A DNA stretch of 64,000 nucleotides from assembly GCF_030272615.1 (NCBI RefSeq), contig NC_081415.1, positions 629,651,240-629,715,239 of the forward strand, given 5' to 3'. The position numbers and the translations under genes were made by a program. The notes beneath the pieces are model-generated. The model saw only the letters and a program-made list of their open reading frames with translations. It was not told where the DNA came from and made no database searches. Of this stretch, positions 13,030 through 23,367 are shown piece by piece. The stretch is from Cryptomeria japonica (Eukaryota; Streptophyta; Pinopsida; Cupressales; Cupressaceae). The stretch's first letter is position 1. Each line of letters begins with the position of its first letter.

Positions 13030-16000
13030 ATGGCTTCTGCATCTCATACCAATTCTAGTGCATCTATCAAGTCTGCAAGTTTTATTCAATGAAAGTCTAA
13101 GTATAATGCCCTATCACAAGTTCCAGCTGGTGTGATAGTAGAGGAGGGAATTTATGACTACATAGATTGCAATATTGAAGACCTAGGGTCTCTATCTATC
13201 CACTCTCAGTTAGGTTTATTTTGTGGCAAGGATAAGAAGATCAAACCAGAGTTTAATATTTTGGAGAAGAAGAAGCTCCACAATGTTGTTTACTTCCTGG
13301 AGGATTTCACAGTGGATCATATAAGGATCATTCTGAGCAGAGTCTATGGTGATAAGATGTACCTGGAGATAACACATGACATCATGCCATAGGCAATTCA
13401 TGCAGTCACCGGATTCTACAACATAGGGGAAGTACCTGCCCTAAGGACGGTAAGCAAAACTGAAATGTCCAAGCTCACCAGTTCAGTGAGCGACTCACAA
13501 GGCATGACAGTAAATTCTATCAAGGATGATCTGGTGAAGTATGCATATACGGTGATTGGATACTAGACATTCTTAGGTAGCAAAATTAACTTTGTGTCTG
13601 TTGCAGTGGTAAATGCCACTTACTGGATGATAAAGGAGGATGCATCATTTGATCTGTGCACCAGTATGTAGAGACAACTCCTGTTGAATCTGAAGTCGAT
13701 CAAATAGGATAATGCACTAAGGTTCAAGTTTGGACAACTACTGGTTGGATTGTTCTTCTATTTCCAAGGCTACTTTCTAGGAGTAGGAGATGTCTAGTGG
13801 TTTGCTGACCAACCAGTGACCAAGCAGATCAAGGAAAGCATTGAAGCAATTGGAACCAGTTACCCTGATATTCTGAAGAAGTATTTTGATGAGTTCAGAT
13901 GGAAAAGGAGTCAAAGAATGAGGATATCAGGTGACATCATCAAGAAATATGAAGATGATATCTATTTCACCATCCAAGCGGACAAATGCATAATGGAGGC
14001 TATTGAGCCCAAACAGGAAGAAGTGGAGCCAATGGGCTATGAGGTCATGTACAATATACTGGAAGAGTATGCCTCTACCCTTATTGCCTCACCTCTTGAT
14101 CCTAAGGCAAAGAGGACCGGAACCTATCTAGAAAGGGTTACACCGGTCAAGGAACCCTCTGCAAAGAAAGGAAAAGAACCGGCAATAAAGAAGGCAAAGG
14201 CAGTGCCTATAGCATCAGCACTGGTTACTACTACAACTCCAAAAGTGACCAAGCAGTCACCAGCCAAGAAGAAACTGGAAGTAGCACCAGCTAAAGTGTT
14301 TGAGAGAAAGAGGAAGGCAAGGAATACCTCTCCAGACTCAGAAGAAACTGTGTCTGAGGAAAAGCCAAAGAAAACATGTCAAGCAAAGAGAAAGACAAAG
14401 AATGAACTGGCATCATCTGCACCAGTAAATATAGATATCTCTTCCTATAAACATTTGACACATTGTCAAAGAACAATAAAGAATATTAGGAGAAAAGTGC
14501 TACATGACTTAATTGAGTGTTTTGATGACTTTAATGATGATGAAAAGGAAGCAGTTGAAAAGGAAATAATTCAGTATTTATGTGTTAATGATCAGTCGCC
14601 CTCAGAGATTAAACCTCAGACACTGGATTCTTTATATATGTCATTAGATAATAGATGGTGCATTGCCATAGAAAAGGAACAGGAAATTAGGGAGAAAGTT
14701 TTTGCACAGTACTTTCCCGACCTGTCAAATTCTGAATTATTTGATGTTATTGACCAAAATAAAGGACTCTTCCTCACTAGAAGAAGAAGACTCTGGTTGT
14801 TAGAAGGTAGAGTTGATGATGTCAAAAAAGACACGCATCTGTATATGAGAACCGTTGTCCAGTCTCACAAAGCGCGTCTAGCCATCCGGCAAGCTGAAAA
14901 AGAACCAGTTATATCCAAACCGGATGAAGTATTTGATGATGAAGGAAATGCAGTTGTTGAACCGATCGACACCATTGATGTTGATGCTCTGGATGTAGAG
15001 GATGTTACTCAGGAAAAACCATCTGAGGCAACAAGATAGGAGCAACAGGCTAAACAGGTTGATAAGCAAGTCGAGGACAGACTGGAAGTAGCAAAGGAAG
15101 AGGCCGAGCAGAGGAAAAAGGATGAAGAAGAGAAGTGGAAAAAGGAAGAAGAGAGAAGAAGAAAAAGGATGAAGAAGAGAAGAAGAAAAAGGATGAAGAG
15201 GAGAAGAAGAAGAAATATGAAGAAGAGAAAAAGACGAAGAAGAAGAAAAGAAGGAGAAAGAAGAGGAAGATAAGAAATAGGAGAAGAATAAGGAAGCAGA
15301 AAGGAAGAAGAAGGAAGAGGAAGATAAGGAATAGGAGAAAAAGAAGCAAGCAGAGAGGAAGAAGAAAGAAGAGGAAGATAAGGAATAGGAGAAGAAGAAG
15401 GAAGCAGAAAAGAAAAAGGCTGAGGAGGACAAGGAAGCAGAGAAGAGGAGAGAAGTAGAGAAGAAGAAAGCCGAAGAGGACAAGGCAGAAGAAGCAGAGA
15501 AGAGCACCCAGATGGAGACTCCGAAGGCAACCGGGAGTCAAGCTAAATCAACTGATCTCACCAGTCCTATCGATCTCTAGTCTGCAAGTGAAATGGAGCT
15601 AATGCAGAGCATCAAGGTTGCTCAAGAGCACCTTGAAATCATTCAAAGGAAGAAGGAGCAAGATGTAATTCAAGCTGTTGTGGAAACTCTTACCGGTTTG
15701 ATACCCGATACAAATCTTCCCAACACTGATTCATCACTAGCTAAACTTAAGCTCCTATGCACTGTTGTGGATGATCAGGTGCAAAGCCTAGAAGAGGTAG
15801 TAGAGGAAAATGTCAAGAAGGAGCATCAAAAATCTCTTAATATAGCTCTGGTAAAGAAGTTGAATGACCTCCAGTCTAAACTGAAGAAACAACAAAAGGA
15901 TATAAGGGACGCTCTAGATGAGGGGAATCTACTACTCAGCAAGATCTGCCAACCCCATCTGTTCTATGATGATGTGCTAGCTCAAAAGAAAAAGCTTCAA

Positions 16001-16378
16001 ATGGACTTGTAGTCCTACATAAGCACATTCAAGCCACCTTATGATTCCTTTACAACTTATGGCCAAACCATTCACCGGTTTCACATCCAGTCAGCAAAAA
16101 TGGAGCAAGAGATCAACACTTGGTCTAGAGATTTGCAAGAGCTACAACTGGTTCTACTCCCACGATTGCAAATTCTTCAGAAGTACTATCTGAACCTAGA
16201 TGCCTTAATAGTTACACAGGAGATGAGCATAATTGATGCCATGGAAGAACAGGTCTCCCAGATGCAGACAAAGCAAGAAGTAGCCACCTCTCTACTTGAG
16301 TCCTGGTCTTTGTCAATGAAACAATTCTTGCAGGACTTTAAATCTATTTTTGACAAGTATCATTCCTTATTGTCATAA
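13030..16378 (+). pseudogene. Element B ORF2: unknown conserved family protein (decayed)
   Basis: Starts at ATG 13030 (MASASHTNSSAS) and runs about 1,116 codons. It is the best-preserved frame of the plus-strand pair: one frame holds from 13030 to 15039, then the frame shifts within the purine-rich tract and continues to 16378. The order is an N-terminal helical domain (to about 13800, including FKFGQLLVGLFFYFQGYF), a Lys-rich linker, a second helical domain (FNDDEKEAVEKEIIQYL, about 14520), an extreme K/E/R tract (15100-15490), and a C-terminal coiled coil with EMSIIDAMEE, shared with A (EMSIVDAMEE). In-frame stops are TGA 13090 and TAG at 13390, 13564, 13669, 13705, 13795, 15037, 15578 and 16010. 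No enzyme motif is visible and I assign no function. Confidence 0.75.
15100..15490 (+). repeat. Purine-only-like GAA/AAG/AGG low-complexity tract inside B ORF2
   Basis: Nearly uninterrupted purines encode K, E and R in whichever frame is read. Sub-repeats such as gaagagaagaagaaaaagga and ggaagaagaaggaagag recur. The frame of ORF2 changes inside it, probably by replication slippage. Open frames on the opposite strand here (14878-15541) are S/F/L-rich shadows of it. Confidence 0.85.
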
Positions 16379-16678
16379 ACTTTTATTATTTTAATATCAA
16401 ATGAAAACAGGGTTGTTCAGTTGTACTTTGTCATTGTTGGCAAAGGGGGAGAAGAATTCTATTTGGGAGAAGTACCTGGTAATCAAATTTTGATTATATG
16501 CTCTGAATATCTCAATGTTTGTGCTCTATATGCAAAAGTGATATAGATTGTATTATTAAAGGGATAGTGTATATGCATAGGGGGAGCAATTTTGCTAATG
16601 CCATTATTTTATTGTAAAACACTTAGATTTCAAAATTTTATTTTCCTAAGTGTTGCCATCAATGCCAAAGGGGGAGAT
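16379..16678 (+). other. Element B 3' non-coding region with repeated polypurine tracts
   Basis: Contains GGCAAAGGGGGAGAAG (about 16439-16454), ATAGGGGGAGC (about 16579) and the terminal GCCAAAGGGGGAGAT directly before the LTR. The last is the presumed primer for plus-strand synthesis. CCATCAATG at 16656-16664 pairs with CATTGATGG at 16712-16720 inside the LTR. Confidence 0.75.
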
Positions 16679-17753
16679 TGTTGGCATTTTTTATGTTTAT
16701 GTTGTGATTGTCATTGATGGACATACACTTGCATTGAGATCCTCTTTATATGTATGAGTTTGAGCACAACCAATATTTGTTCCAACCGGTATGTTGTATT
16801 ATAGTCTTTAGACTATTGATGTTTTGCAGAATGTGTTTCCCGGTCTGAAGCGGCATGTTGACCCCAAGCGGTTCATGGATCCCAAGTGGTACGAGGGATT
16901 AAAGCGGCATAACACATTTTTACCAGTCTTCACTTTTGTATGAACTAGTAATACTCTTTGATGAGTTACCAACCGGCATTTTGTGATGAGTTACCATCCA
17001 CTGATTGTTTGACGATGTCGACACATTAACGGTGATTTTTTGTGTCGTGGTACCAAGTATGTCCAGGTTCATTGAACCTAGGAAATTGTAATGTAATCAT
17101 ATTGGATTGACATGAAATCAGATTCCTTTATAAGGACATCATGTCTAGGGTTTTAGGTTGTTGCTATCGTTGATATTGTTGCTAGGGTTTAAGGTGGTTG
17201 AGGAGTTAGAGAGTATGAATGTGTAGAAGACTGAAGTAATGCTGGAATGCATTAGGAATGAGCTATCAAGGATCTAACTGGGCAGTCTGTGCTATTAGCT
17301 ATATCAAACACTTGTTGATTACTCACATCTTTGAAAAGTCTATAGCCCTTAATTGGGTAGGCCCAAAAGCCTTTTGTAAATCCTCTAACAAGGTGGTTCA
17401 CATCTGTGGATCTAAAATCCTCTAGCAAGGTAGTCTTTAATCAGACTTATCTCCTAACAGAGATTGAGATTCCTAACAGGATCTGTTCTAGTAAAGAACA
17501 TTGTAAGACCTTAACCAGTCCGGTTCCTATTCTGCAGATAGTTACTTGTGAGTTCCATCTCACCATGGTTTTTCCCATTTGGGTTTCCACGTCAAAATAT
17601 CTTGTGTTATGGTGTTTGTGCTTCTGTGGGTGAATGCAATTTTAGCTATTTGGTTTGCATGTTTGTTAACCGGTTTACTGTTAGTCTTGCAAAGTGTTTA
17701 AGTGCAAAGATTTTTGGCATACTAATTCATAGCCCCCTTCTTAGTATTCATCA
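16679..17753 (+). repeat. Element B 3' LTR
   Basis: 1,075 bp, TGTTGGC to TCATCA, homologous to 10156-11252 but lacking about 25 bp. It is followed directly by the AATGA duplication (17754-17758). Confidence 0.93.
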
Positions 17754-17758
17754 AATGA

Positions 17759-18282
17759 AAGATATTGATACAGGGAAGATTGCTTTATCCCTAAATAAAG
17801 ATCTTTTGAGAAAAGATATTGAAACAGGAGGAAGAATTCTAGCCTATACATCTAATGTTTCACTTTTCTATACTGATTTAATTTAGAGGTGAATAGATAC
17901 AGAACAGGAACTGGAAAAGATATGTACTACATACATACCTTTAAAGGATTCAGTCTTAGCTTTTGGCAAATCAGTTGATGATTTGAAAAATCAACTAGAT
18001 ATGTATGATTTTGAACAAGCTAAGAGACTTCGATCCCTAAAGGAACTAAAGAACTTATTGAGACCTAAAATGGACATCCTGCAACGGGCATATAAGAATG
18101 CAGAAGTGGTTTTGGCTACTCCAGAGATGAGTATAGTTGATGCGATGGAAGAATTTTCTGCACGGGTTATGACAACCATAGAGATCACTGAAACCTTATT
18201 GGAAACATGGGAAAATGTTTTTTTTCAAATGAAGATCACTTTAAGTAATATTTTCTTGAAAATTGCAGTGAACACTCCTTGA
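17759..18282 (+). pseudogene. Element A ORF2, 3' part (continues from 10155)
   Basis: C-terminal coiled-coil region of A ORF2, reading on from 10155 once B and one duplication copy are ignored. It carries EMSIVDAMEE, closely matching EMSIIDAMEE of B, and ends at a TGA at about 18280. TAG at 17884 and TGA at 17890 interrupt the frame. Function unknown. Confidence 0.75.
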
Positions 18283-18523
18283 TAAAGACTCTTACATTTT
18301 TGTATATGTAAAATTTTGATGCAAATTTTTCTCTATGTATATGTATTTTACTTTTTAATTTATTGTTGTCAAAGGGGGAGTAGTAATATATGTATGTGTT
18401 GTGAAAATTTTGTTTTTATTGTTAAGGAGGAGTATAAATATGTTTGTACAATTTCTGTAAGCACACTCAGTTGTAAAGTTGTAAAATTTTCTAAGTGTTG
18501 CCATCAATGCCAAAGGGGGAGAT
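18283..18523 (+). other. Element A 3' non-coding region and polypurine tract
   Basis: Contains GTCAAAGGGGGAGTAG (about 18368) and TTAAGGAGGAGTA (about 18422) ahead of the terminal GCCAAAGGGGGAGAT (18509-18523). CCATCAATG at 18501-18509 can pair with CATTGATGG at 18567-18575 in the LTR. Confidence 0.75.
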
Positions 18524-19657
18524 TGTTGGCTTGATGATGATTGTAATAGATGACTTCATGTGTTGTCATTGATGGAACATGTATACCACACATATGTTCA
18601 CATTGTCTTAGTCATCTTAGTTAAGAAAAACCGGTGTTACTTCTAAAGTTACTTGTATTGCAACCGGTATTGGATGTTTAGTTTAAGATGGTTTAGAGGT
18701 TGTTAAACCTGTATATGTAGACAACCGATATATGTAGGAATGGCTTGACACTAGTTTTGAAATTCAGCGGAGACCATCAAAGAAGCAAATGAAGGATAAT
18801 CGGTTTATGTGTTGAATGTCGTTAAATCTTAATCGATATCAGTGTTCCAACTAGTATTCATTGATTGTGTGATGAGTTATCATCAGTCGTAATGAGTTAT
18901 CCCTAACCAACAGATTTGGCAGAAATCTATGATGAGTTATGTTAGATTGTCCAGATACATTGCACCTAGGAAATTGTGATATGATTCCTAAGACAACATG
19001 AAATCTAATGTATATATAATGACATTATGATGAACTATTTTTATATATGATATGATGCAAAGATAGAAGTGTTAAGTTGTTGAAGGCATTGCAAAAATAT
19101 GTTGGTGATGCAGTTTTGAGTGAACAAAAGAGGATCTACTCAAGCAAGTTGTGCTACTTCTAGATCACACCACATGTTGTTTTCTAATCACTACAATAGT
19201 CAAATCCCCTAACCAGGTAAGCTCTAACAAGCTTCAATGTACAAATCGTTTAACAAGCCGATCCATTAGTTTGGATTCTAAAATCCTCTACTGAGGTTAC
19301 TCCTAACAGGGTACTACCTTTAACAAGGCATAGCTCCTAATAGAGCTTTGGGATCTATAAGAAGATTCGCTCCTAGTAGAGCACTTTTGTAGACCTTAAC
19401 CGGTTAGTTATCTATTACTACAGATAGTTAACTTGTGAGTCCCATCTCACCGTGGTTTTTCCGATTTGGGTTTTCCATGTATAAACACTTGTGTTATGGT
19501 GGATGTTTTACTTGTTGTAGATGCTTTACTATAATTTTGGATTGCATGCATAGTGTTTAGTAAACTTGCTAAGTATCTCTACCTGTCAGTGTTTAAAGTG
19601 GTATTGTTTTTGTTGTCACTAATTCACCCCCCCTCTTAGTGCTTTATAAGTCTATCA
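18524..19657 (+). repeat. Element A 3' LTR
   Basis: 1,134 bp, TGTTGGC to CTATCA, matching 4523-5655 with scattered changes. The TATA-like box, U-rich hairpin and ATTCACCCCCCCTCTTAGT signature are all kept. Confidence 0.92.
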
Positions 19658-20339
19658 AATTCATCCTTCCTCTCGCTAGAGCAATCAAATGCATAAGCGC
19701 AGTCCTCAACGGTAAGGCACAAAATGTCTTACCGAAACTCAAAAACCATTATGTAAGATCAAATAACACCATAGACAACTCAAAGAAGCTCAATACCATC
19801 CAAAAATACCTCTAGGAAATGCACCACATCCGAAAAAACACTCAAACAAGTCAAACTTCCATTTAGTGCACCTTTTGAGAAGATTAGCACTCCTGGTTTC
19901 CAGATCAGCGCCCTTGGTACACAAAATGGTGTTGTGGGTAGTTAGAATTGCGTTTTGGGTGAATTGGGTAGCGTTTTTGGTTAAAATGCTTAAAATCAGA
20001 TGAAACTAATAAATGAGGAAGGGGCACTTGCTCATGTCTACACAGGAGCTCACAAATGATCCAAGAGCACTCCCAGAAGGTTCAGGTGATTGAAAAATCA
20101 TAAGGGAAACACAAGTATAATGAATTACATACTCACAACAAGAATAATCATCCTTTGAGAGTCACACACTCTCCAAAAGTGGTCAGAATGACACCCTGTT
20201 TGCACATCAACAAGGGAAGACATAGTAACACCATAATAGCTACAAAGAAACATTACTAAGGCTATTCCAAGCCCATACACATCTCTAGACCTTCACAAAT
20301 GGTCTATGGCCAAAATGCAAGTCACAAGGAGAAACAAAC
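19658..20339. other. No gene seen; flank between A and G
   Basis: No coding or repeat boundary is recognised. It continues into 28974 when element G is removed, and back into 4522 when A is removed. Confidence 0.5.
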
Positions 20340-21284
20340 TGTAGACACCTAAAATTAATATTTAATTAATTTGAGCTTGTCAACATAATTAATTGATTTA
20401 ATTGTGTTATCCTTATTCCTCTTAGTGTTAATTAAATCCAATTTAATTAATCCTGTCACTATTAATTAATTTATAAAATAAATTAATTATTCCCTTATTC
20501 TTCTAAAGTCCCCTCCAATAATTATTTCCTCTAAACCCACTCAGTTAATTAATTTAAAATTAATTAATCTTGTCATGTGATTCTTACAAATCACTTTTCC
20601 TAATCCCCACACAACCTAATTAATCCTTCTAGAATCTCTCATAATCATGCTTATCATTATCCTTCAATTTTATATTCCCACTCATGTCACATAAACATTG
20701 AGCCTCTCAAAGCAATTCAAATTTATTTGAATCCTTCCATGCATCCTTATTTTGGAATTTTTAATTACTCATTTTTAAAATTCAAATTTACTTTCCCCCC
20801 TCTTCTCAAGGAATTTTATATTCCTATTTATTTTCCCAAGACACCCTTGATCCATACCTTCTATCTTAAATCAATCTTAGCCCTTCATGATCAAATCAAT
20901 CTTGGCCCTTCATTGGCCTCCTCTAATCTATAAATTGGAGGATCATTTCCTCACAAAAGGACCCACTTCCTCTATAGTATTCTCATGCTACCCATTTCTC
21001 TTCTATATTCCTCCTATCATATGCTCATAATCCTTCAATATTCCAATCCAAATCCATCCAAAATCCTATCAAATCCAAGCCCTCTTGTTGAGCAAAGGAG
21101 AGCAATCCACATCCCCATCAAGGACCAATCCACTCAAGTGAGGAAGGGGCGCATTCTTCACTTCACCGAAGGTCTAATCCGAAGGAGAAGGCAAGATAGC
21201 AAGGTATACGAGGTTTATTATTTGTTTGAATGTTCTATTTGAATACTAACTATCAATCCTACATTGCTCATTTTCCCCTCTTCA
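20340..21284 (+). repeat. Element G 5' LTR
   Basis: TGTAGACACC to TCTTCA. The 5' part (about 20345-20580) is a run of TTAATTAA-type palindromes. The TATA box TATAAATT lies at 20929-20936 and is kept in the 3' LTR near 28618. Confidence 0.93.
20929..20936 (+). promoter_or_regulatory. TATA box in the G LTR
   Basis: TATAAATTGGAGG context, with the same arrangement in the 3' LTR. The J-family LTRs have a similar TATAAATTGAG on their own coding strand. Promoter role inferred. Confidence 0.55.
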
Positions 21285-21287
21285 TTT

Positions 21288-21306
21288 TGGCACGCCCGAT
21301 GGGACC
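21288..21306 (+). other. Element G primer-binding site
   Basis: TGGCACGCCCGATGGGACC begins three bases after the LTR. TGG is the expected complement of tRNA CCA. The tRNA was not identified. Confidence 0.65.
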
Positions 21307-23367
21307 CACGTTCCTAGAATTTAATCTTTTTTGGAGTTTTTGTGAGTTTTTTGCTTGGGGGTGTCAAAATAGGGTGAGTGTTAACTACTTTGGCACATGC
21401 GCACGTGCTTTAGTGCATGGGATTGGAGTTTAAAAATTTAACCCACTTTTTTTTGCAGATTTGCAAAATAGCACAAGCACTATGAGAATAGTACCTCCAC
21501 CTGTAGCATCATCTTATTCCTTCTCCTCTCTTCTATTCTTCCACCTTCCATTTTTATTCCAGAATTAGTACTTAAAAACACACTAAAAAGGCTAAAAACT
21601 TAAAATATCAAAAAATTAGTTAGTTTTTGCATCTAACTATCCTTTTTTATTTTGGAACTATCGCGTTAGCGCGAGTGCTCTGCAAATAGCACGGGCGCTC
21701 TGGCGAAATCCTGCCCGTTTTTTAAATTTGAAAATTTTAAATTTTTTGTTTCACTAACTTGTTTTAGCGTGACCGCCATCCGAACAACGCGTCTGCCTCA
21801 GGTATATTCTGCAATTTTTGAATTTTGTACCTCTCTGCATTTTCCATTTTTTTTCTTTTCAGACCCCTTGTAGCACGTACACAGGCGATTCAGCGTCTGC
21901 GCAGGCACTTCAGCACGGGTGTCTGCAGAACAACGCAGGTGCTGTTTCTACAAAGTTTTGTCTATTAATCAAATTTTTGAGTTTTAAAGGGTCCTACCCG
22001 AGCGGTCCAAGACATAATAAAAACTACTAATCTGATATTTTGTAAGTTGCCTAAGGAAATCCAACCAAACATTGTGTTTTTCTTAATCTTCTTATTTTAG
22101 GCACCTAGATCTAATTAGAGGTAAAATAACATCTACTTGAAGTGTTTGAGAAAAGTGTGAAAGTAGGAGAGTATTCTCTTGTCTATCTAGACAATCAGAA
22201 ATCCAGACCTTTGGCACTTTTCTAACTTGTTGTGTGCTTTCCCTTAGCGGGCCTCCCCTCTCAATTTTCTTAGGCATTGGTGAGAGGGGAACGAATAAAG
22301 TGAGTATAGCTAAAACCCAAGCATTTTAACTCACTATAATAAATAGGCCTCTTGGGATGAAAATTCTTGAGGATGGAGCTATTTGAGAGTTCACTCTCAT
22401 ATTGAGCACTTTGTAGGGCCTCTTGAGGTCTCAATCACGTTTGCGTGACTACATCTTGCTTAGTACTTTGTAGGGCTATAGGCCTCAATTGTGCTTGTAC
22501 AACTACAAGGAGTAGTCTTCAAACGAAAATCCATACTAAGAACCCTAGGAATAGAAACCACTTGGTTCACTTCCAAAAGGTGGATAATCTTTGCGCAAGG
22601 GAGATAGTAACTCCCCCAAGATAATTTCCATATCGTGTCGCCATTAGCATTTGGAGTCGGCTAATATGGCGTTGGGAATCCATTGCATGAGACCCAATGA
22701 CCATATTCTGATTAGCTATTGGGTGTGTACCTGAGTCATCAAGTAAAGTTTTTCCCCCTCATCCAACTTCCTATGATAGCACATTGTGTTTGGATTATCT
22801 ATGTATGTTAGTGGCCAACGTGTATTCATTGCTTGATATCTCTTGCCAAGTCCGTCATTCCTCCAACCAATCAATTCTCCCTCTTTCCAAATTCCATCTT
22901 GTCATCATCAAATATTTAATCAATTCCTATCTATCCAAATAATTCTCCAATCCCCAATCCACTTTCATCCATTCAAACAACCATCCTTCCTCAACCAATC
23001 TTTTTGTCCAAATCATTCATCCGACATTGGGTAGCCTCCCCCTTTATTCTTCCTATTATCTATCCATTCTTCCATAATCATTCTTCCTCTAATCCAATCA
23101 AATCTCCAAAATTCCATTCAATCAATCAATCCATCTTTCTAATCTGGTTATCCAATCCTTCATCAATCAATCATCCAATCCTTTAATCCAATTCAATCCA
23201 ATCTAATCAAGTCCTGATCCAAGAACCAATCCAATCCAATCCAATTCAATCCAATCCAATCAATTCCAATCCAAGGACCAATCCAATCAAATCTAATCCA
23301 TCATCATTCGAAGCCAAGTCCTAATCCTCATATTCATCCAATTCCAATCTAATCATTCATTCTCAAC
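21307..23367 (+). other. Element G 5' untranslated region
   Basis: About 2 kb with no supportable gene. It contains several GCG-rich short motifs (agcacgggcgctctg style, about 21660-21950) and a C/T-rich microsatellite-like stretch of (CAATC)n units at about 23180-23350. Confidence 0.6.
23180..23350 (+). repeat. (CAATC)n-like microsatellite in G
   Basis: Repeated CCAATCCAATCCAATTCAATCC units. Related CATCC/AATCC-rich sequence runs on to about 27300, giving long pyrimidine-biased open frames on the plus strand that are composition artefacts. Confidence 0.8.

Larger units (their letters stand above)
10156..17753 (+). mobile_element. Element B: non-autonomous Copia-type LTR retrotransposon nested in A
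   Basis: About 7.6 kb with LTRs at 10156-11252 and 16679-17753, primer site at 11255-11267, ORF1 and ORF2 homologous to those of A and C, and a polypurine tract just before 16679. A perfect AATGA duplication flanks it. It inserted in the same orientation into the ORF2 of A, so B is younger than A. It has no pol-like domain. Confidence 0.95.
4523..19657 (+). mobile_element. Element A: non-autonomous Copia-type LTR retrotransposon, split by B
   Basis: Two LTRs of 1,133 and 1,134 bp (4523-5655, 18524-19657) begin TGTTGGCTTGATG and end TATCA. An initiator-Met-type primer site follows the left LTR, and a polypurine tract (aaagggggagat) precedes the right LTR. The flanks are AAGTC (4518-4522) and AATTC (19658-19662), a target duplication with one mismatch. 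Removing inserted element B leaves about 7.5 kb with two coding regions: ORF1 (coiled coil plus zinc knuckles) and ORF2 (unknown, shared with B and C). No protease, integrase or reverse transcriptase motif is visible, so the element is non-autonomous. Assignment to Copia rests on the primer site and the LTR motifs, not on pol. Confidence 0.9.

Noticed and set aside
14878-15541. Three long overlapping minus-strand open frames rich in S, L and F
   Set aside because: They are the complement of the purine-rich K/E tract of B ORF2. Their composition is forced by the low-complexity DNA.
13390-16012. Programmed amber read-through as the reason for the many TAG codons
   Set aside because: TAG positions are not shared between A, B and C, they occur beside frameshifts, and a LINE shows the same bias. 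Decay by deamination is simpler.
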